Source: Sphingobium sp. DEHP117 (GTDB lineage: Bacteria; Pseudomonadota; Alphaproteobacteria; Sphingomonadales; Sphingomonadaceae). Taken from it: 64,000 bases of DNA. The notes under the pieces are model-generated. The model saw only the letters and a program-made list of their open reading frames with translations, was not told the DNA's origin and made no database searches. Both the position numbers and the translations under genes were made by a program. The DNA is taken from assembly GCF_030867385.1 (NCBI RefSeq), contig NZ_JAPFBJ010000002.1, forward strand, positions 225,001 to 289,000. Direction: 5' to 3'. Positions 62,645 through 64,000 of the stretch are shown here, one piece after another. Positions within the stretch are counted from its first letter, which is position 1. The number at the start of each line of letters is the position of its first letter.

Positions 62645-63769
62645 GTGAAAATTGCGGTATTGAAAGAGCTCGCCGCTGGTGAGCGACGTGTTGCTGCGAG
62701 CCCTGAGACGGTGAAGAAGTTCATCGGTCTTGGTGCGAGCGTTGCGGTGGAGACGGGCGCAGGCGTTTCTGCGTCGATCTCCGATGCCGACTACGCGGCT
62801 GCAGGAGCGAGCGTGGGCGACCGCGCTGCGACTCTGAAAGATGCGGATATCATTTTGGGTGTGCAGGGCCCGGCGGTCGAGACGCTGGGCGGGCAGAAGG
62901 CTGGAGCGATGCTGGCGGCGGGTCTCAATCCGTTTGGCGAGCGCGCACGCGTTGACGGCTATGCAGCCGCAGGCATCGAGGCGCTGGCGATGGAGTTCAT
63001 GCCGCGCATCACCCGCGCACAGTCGATGGACATTCTCTCGTCGCAGTCGAATCTGTCCGGCTACAAGGCGGTGCTCGATGCCGCAGCGGAATATAGCAAG
63101 GCCTTCCCGATGATGATGACCGCAGCCGGCACGGTGTCGGCCGCCAAGGTGTTCGTCATGGGTGTCGGCGTTGCAGGTCTCCAGGCGATCGCGACGGCGC
63201 GACGCCTGGGAGCACAGGTCTCCGCGACCGATGTGCGCTCGGCGACCAAGGAGCAGATCGAATCGCTGGGCGCCAAGGCGATCTTCGTCGAGGACGTCAA
63301 GGGCATCGAGGGCGAAGGCTCAGGCGGTTACGCCACCGAGATGAGTGACGAGTACAAGGCGGCGCAGGCGGCTCTGGTATCCAGCCACATCGCCAAGCAG
63401 GACATCGTCATTACCACCGCGCTGATCCCCGGACGCCCGGCCCCGCGTCTGATCTCGGACGCGCAGATCGCCAGTATGAAGCCGGGCAGCGTGATCGTCG
63501 ATCTCGCAGTCGAGCAGGGCGGCAATGTCGAAGGTGCGGTCGCTGGCGAGGTAGTCGAGCGTCATGGCGTCAAGATCGTCGGCCACAAGAACGTGCCCTC
63601 ACGCCTCGCAACCGATGCCTCGGCGCTGTTTGCGCGCAACCTCTTCAACTTCCTCTCCGCCTTCTGGGACAAGGAGAAGAACGCGCCCGTGCTGGACGAA
63701 GAGATCGGCAACGCCATCCGACTGACCAAGGACGGCAAGATCGTGAACGAGAGGCTGCTCGCTAACTGA
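62645..63769 (+). CDS. pntAA: NAD(P) transhydrogenase subunit alpha, part 1 (NAD-binding domain I)
   Basis: A 374-residue soluble subunit of the proton-translocating transhydrogenase that makes NADPH from NADH. 'IAVLKELAAGERRVAASPET' is the typical start; the NAD site shows 'VMGVGVAGLQAIATARRLGA' and 'TDVRSATKEQIESLGAKAIF'; 'TALIPGRPAPRLI' is also present. As in Rhodospirillum and its relatives, the alpha subunit is split, so the membrane part follows as a separate gene. The GTG start at 62645 follows cggggaac. Confidence 0.94.
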   Translation: MKIAVLKELAAGERRVAASPETVKKFIGLGASVAVETGAGVSASISDADYAAAGASVGDRAATLKDADIILGVQGPAVETLGGQKAGAMLAAGLNPFGERARVDGYAAAGIEALAMEFMPRITRAQSMDILSSQSNLSGYKAVLDAAAEYSKAFPMMMTAAGTVSAAKVFVMGVGVAGLQAIATARRLGAQVSATDVRSATKEQIESLGAKAIFVEDVKGIEGEGSGGYATEMSDEYKAAQAALVSSHIAKQDIVITTALIPGRPAPRLISDAQIASMKPGSVIVDLAVEQGGNVEGAVAGEVVERHGVKIVGHKNVPSRLATDASALFARNLFNFLSAFWDKEKNAPVLDEEIGNAIRLTKDGKIVNERLLAN

Positions 63770-63816
63770 TAGAAGCCCCGGCCCCGTCAAGCGGGCCGAT
63801 TAACGGGGGATACACA

Positions 63817-64000
63817 ATGGATTTCATCTCCATACTTTCGATTTTCGTGATGGCCTGTTTTGTCGGCTATTACGTCGTCTGGTCGGTCACGCCGGCGCTG
63901 CACACGCCGCTGATGGCGGTGACGAACGCCATTTCGTCCGTCATCATCGTCGGCGCGCTGATCGCGTCGGCCGAGGGTGGCGAGGGGCTGGCCAAATGGC
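63817..64000 (+). CDS. pntAB: NAD(P) transhydrogenase subunit alpha, part 2 (membrane), truncated by window end
   Basis: The frame opens at ATG 63817 (ggggga seven bases before) and runs off the window. The 61 visible residues start 'MDFISILSIFVMACFVGYYV' and 'VWSVTPALHTPLMAVTNAIS', which is the PntAB membrane-subunit signature. The rest of the protein and pntB are expected to the right. Confidence 0.92.
   Translation, partial: MDFISILSIFVMACFVGYYVVWSVTPALHTPLMAVTNAISSVIIVGALIASAEGGEGLAKW

Overview
The window is about 64 kb of GC-rich chromosomal DNA that reads as an alphaproteobacterium, most likely of the order Sphingomonadales. The grounds are the prfA-prmC-DUF4167 gene order, a TorF-type putative porin, a zwf-pgl-edd Entner-Doudoroff operon, an HWE-family histidine kinase, GGAAC-N16-CGTT (EcfG-type) stress promoters, a 40-residue aa3-oxidase subunit IV gene beside pntA, and coding sequence biased strongly to G or C at third positions. 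There is no prophage, insertion sequence, CRISPR array, rRNA or tRNA. The window is core metabolism and envelope genes separated by many palindromic intergenic elements.

Layout. 1-6.4 kb: end of a polysaccharide flippase, a CBS-domain protein, a small membrane protein, a YciA-type thioesterase, a tandem pair of secreted DUF4139 proteins and a DUF4167 protein. 6.7-16 kb: prmC-prfA, hisS, a GFA-family zinc protein, an M61 peptidase, ppa, queF and a sulfurtransferase-cystathionine beta-lyase pair. 16-25.5 kb: TorF porin, a second flippase, tsaD-gpsA, hemC-hemD-hemX-like, and an S9 oligopeptidase. 25.7-34.7 kb: aminopeptidase P, the zwf-pgl-edd operon, two unrelated L,D-transpeptidases and an HWE kinase. 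34.7-42 kb: an SLC13 transporter with DUF202, then a phosphate module (pstS, OprP-like porin, pstC, pstA) read leftwards from two Pho-box-like sites; pstB and phoU are absent here. 42-51.5 kb: an SDR, a DUF3999-DUF2339 pair, a frameshifted PRC-barrel gene, a DUF2383 stress protein, a membrane chemoreceptor and topoisomerase IB. 51.7-64 kb: tig, a glycosyltransferase, clpP, clpX, a soluble globin-like chemoreceptor, sdhC-sdhD-sdhA (no sdhB beside them), a sigma54 response regulator, the aa3 subunit IV gene and the start of the pnt operon.

The most unusual structures are non-coding. A 164-bp element made of two linked 76-nt palindromes occurs twice (25519 and 43028) with 11 differences, and its second copy supplies the stop codon of the DUF3999 gene. 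A 34-35-bp palindrome occurs after the first flippase and again inside the 3' end of prmC, where it encodes the protein tail. A perfect 32-bp inverted repeat lies at 1119-1197, and a nested inverted element of about 260 bp follows clpX. Other points of interest are the Pho-box pair with a pst set lacking its ATPase, the EcfG-type promoter of the DUF2383 gene, the PRC-barrel frameshift, a TonB-receptor-plug-like motif inside a DUF4139 protein, and a low-GC 3' end of hisS.
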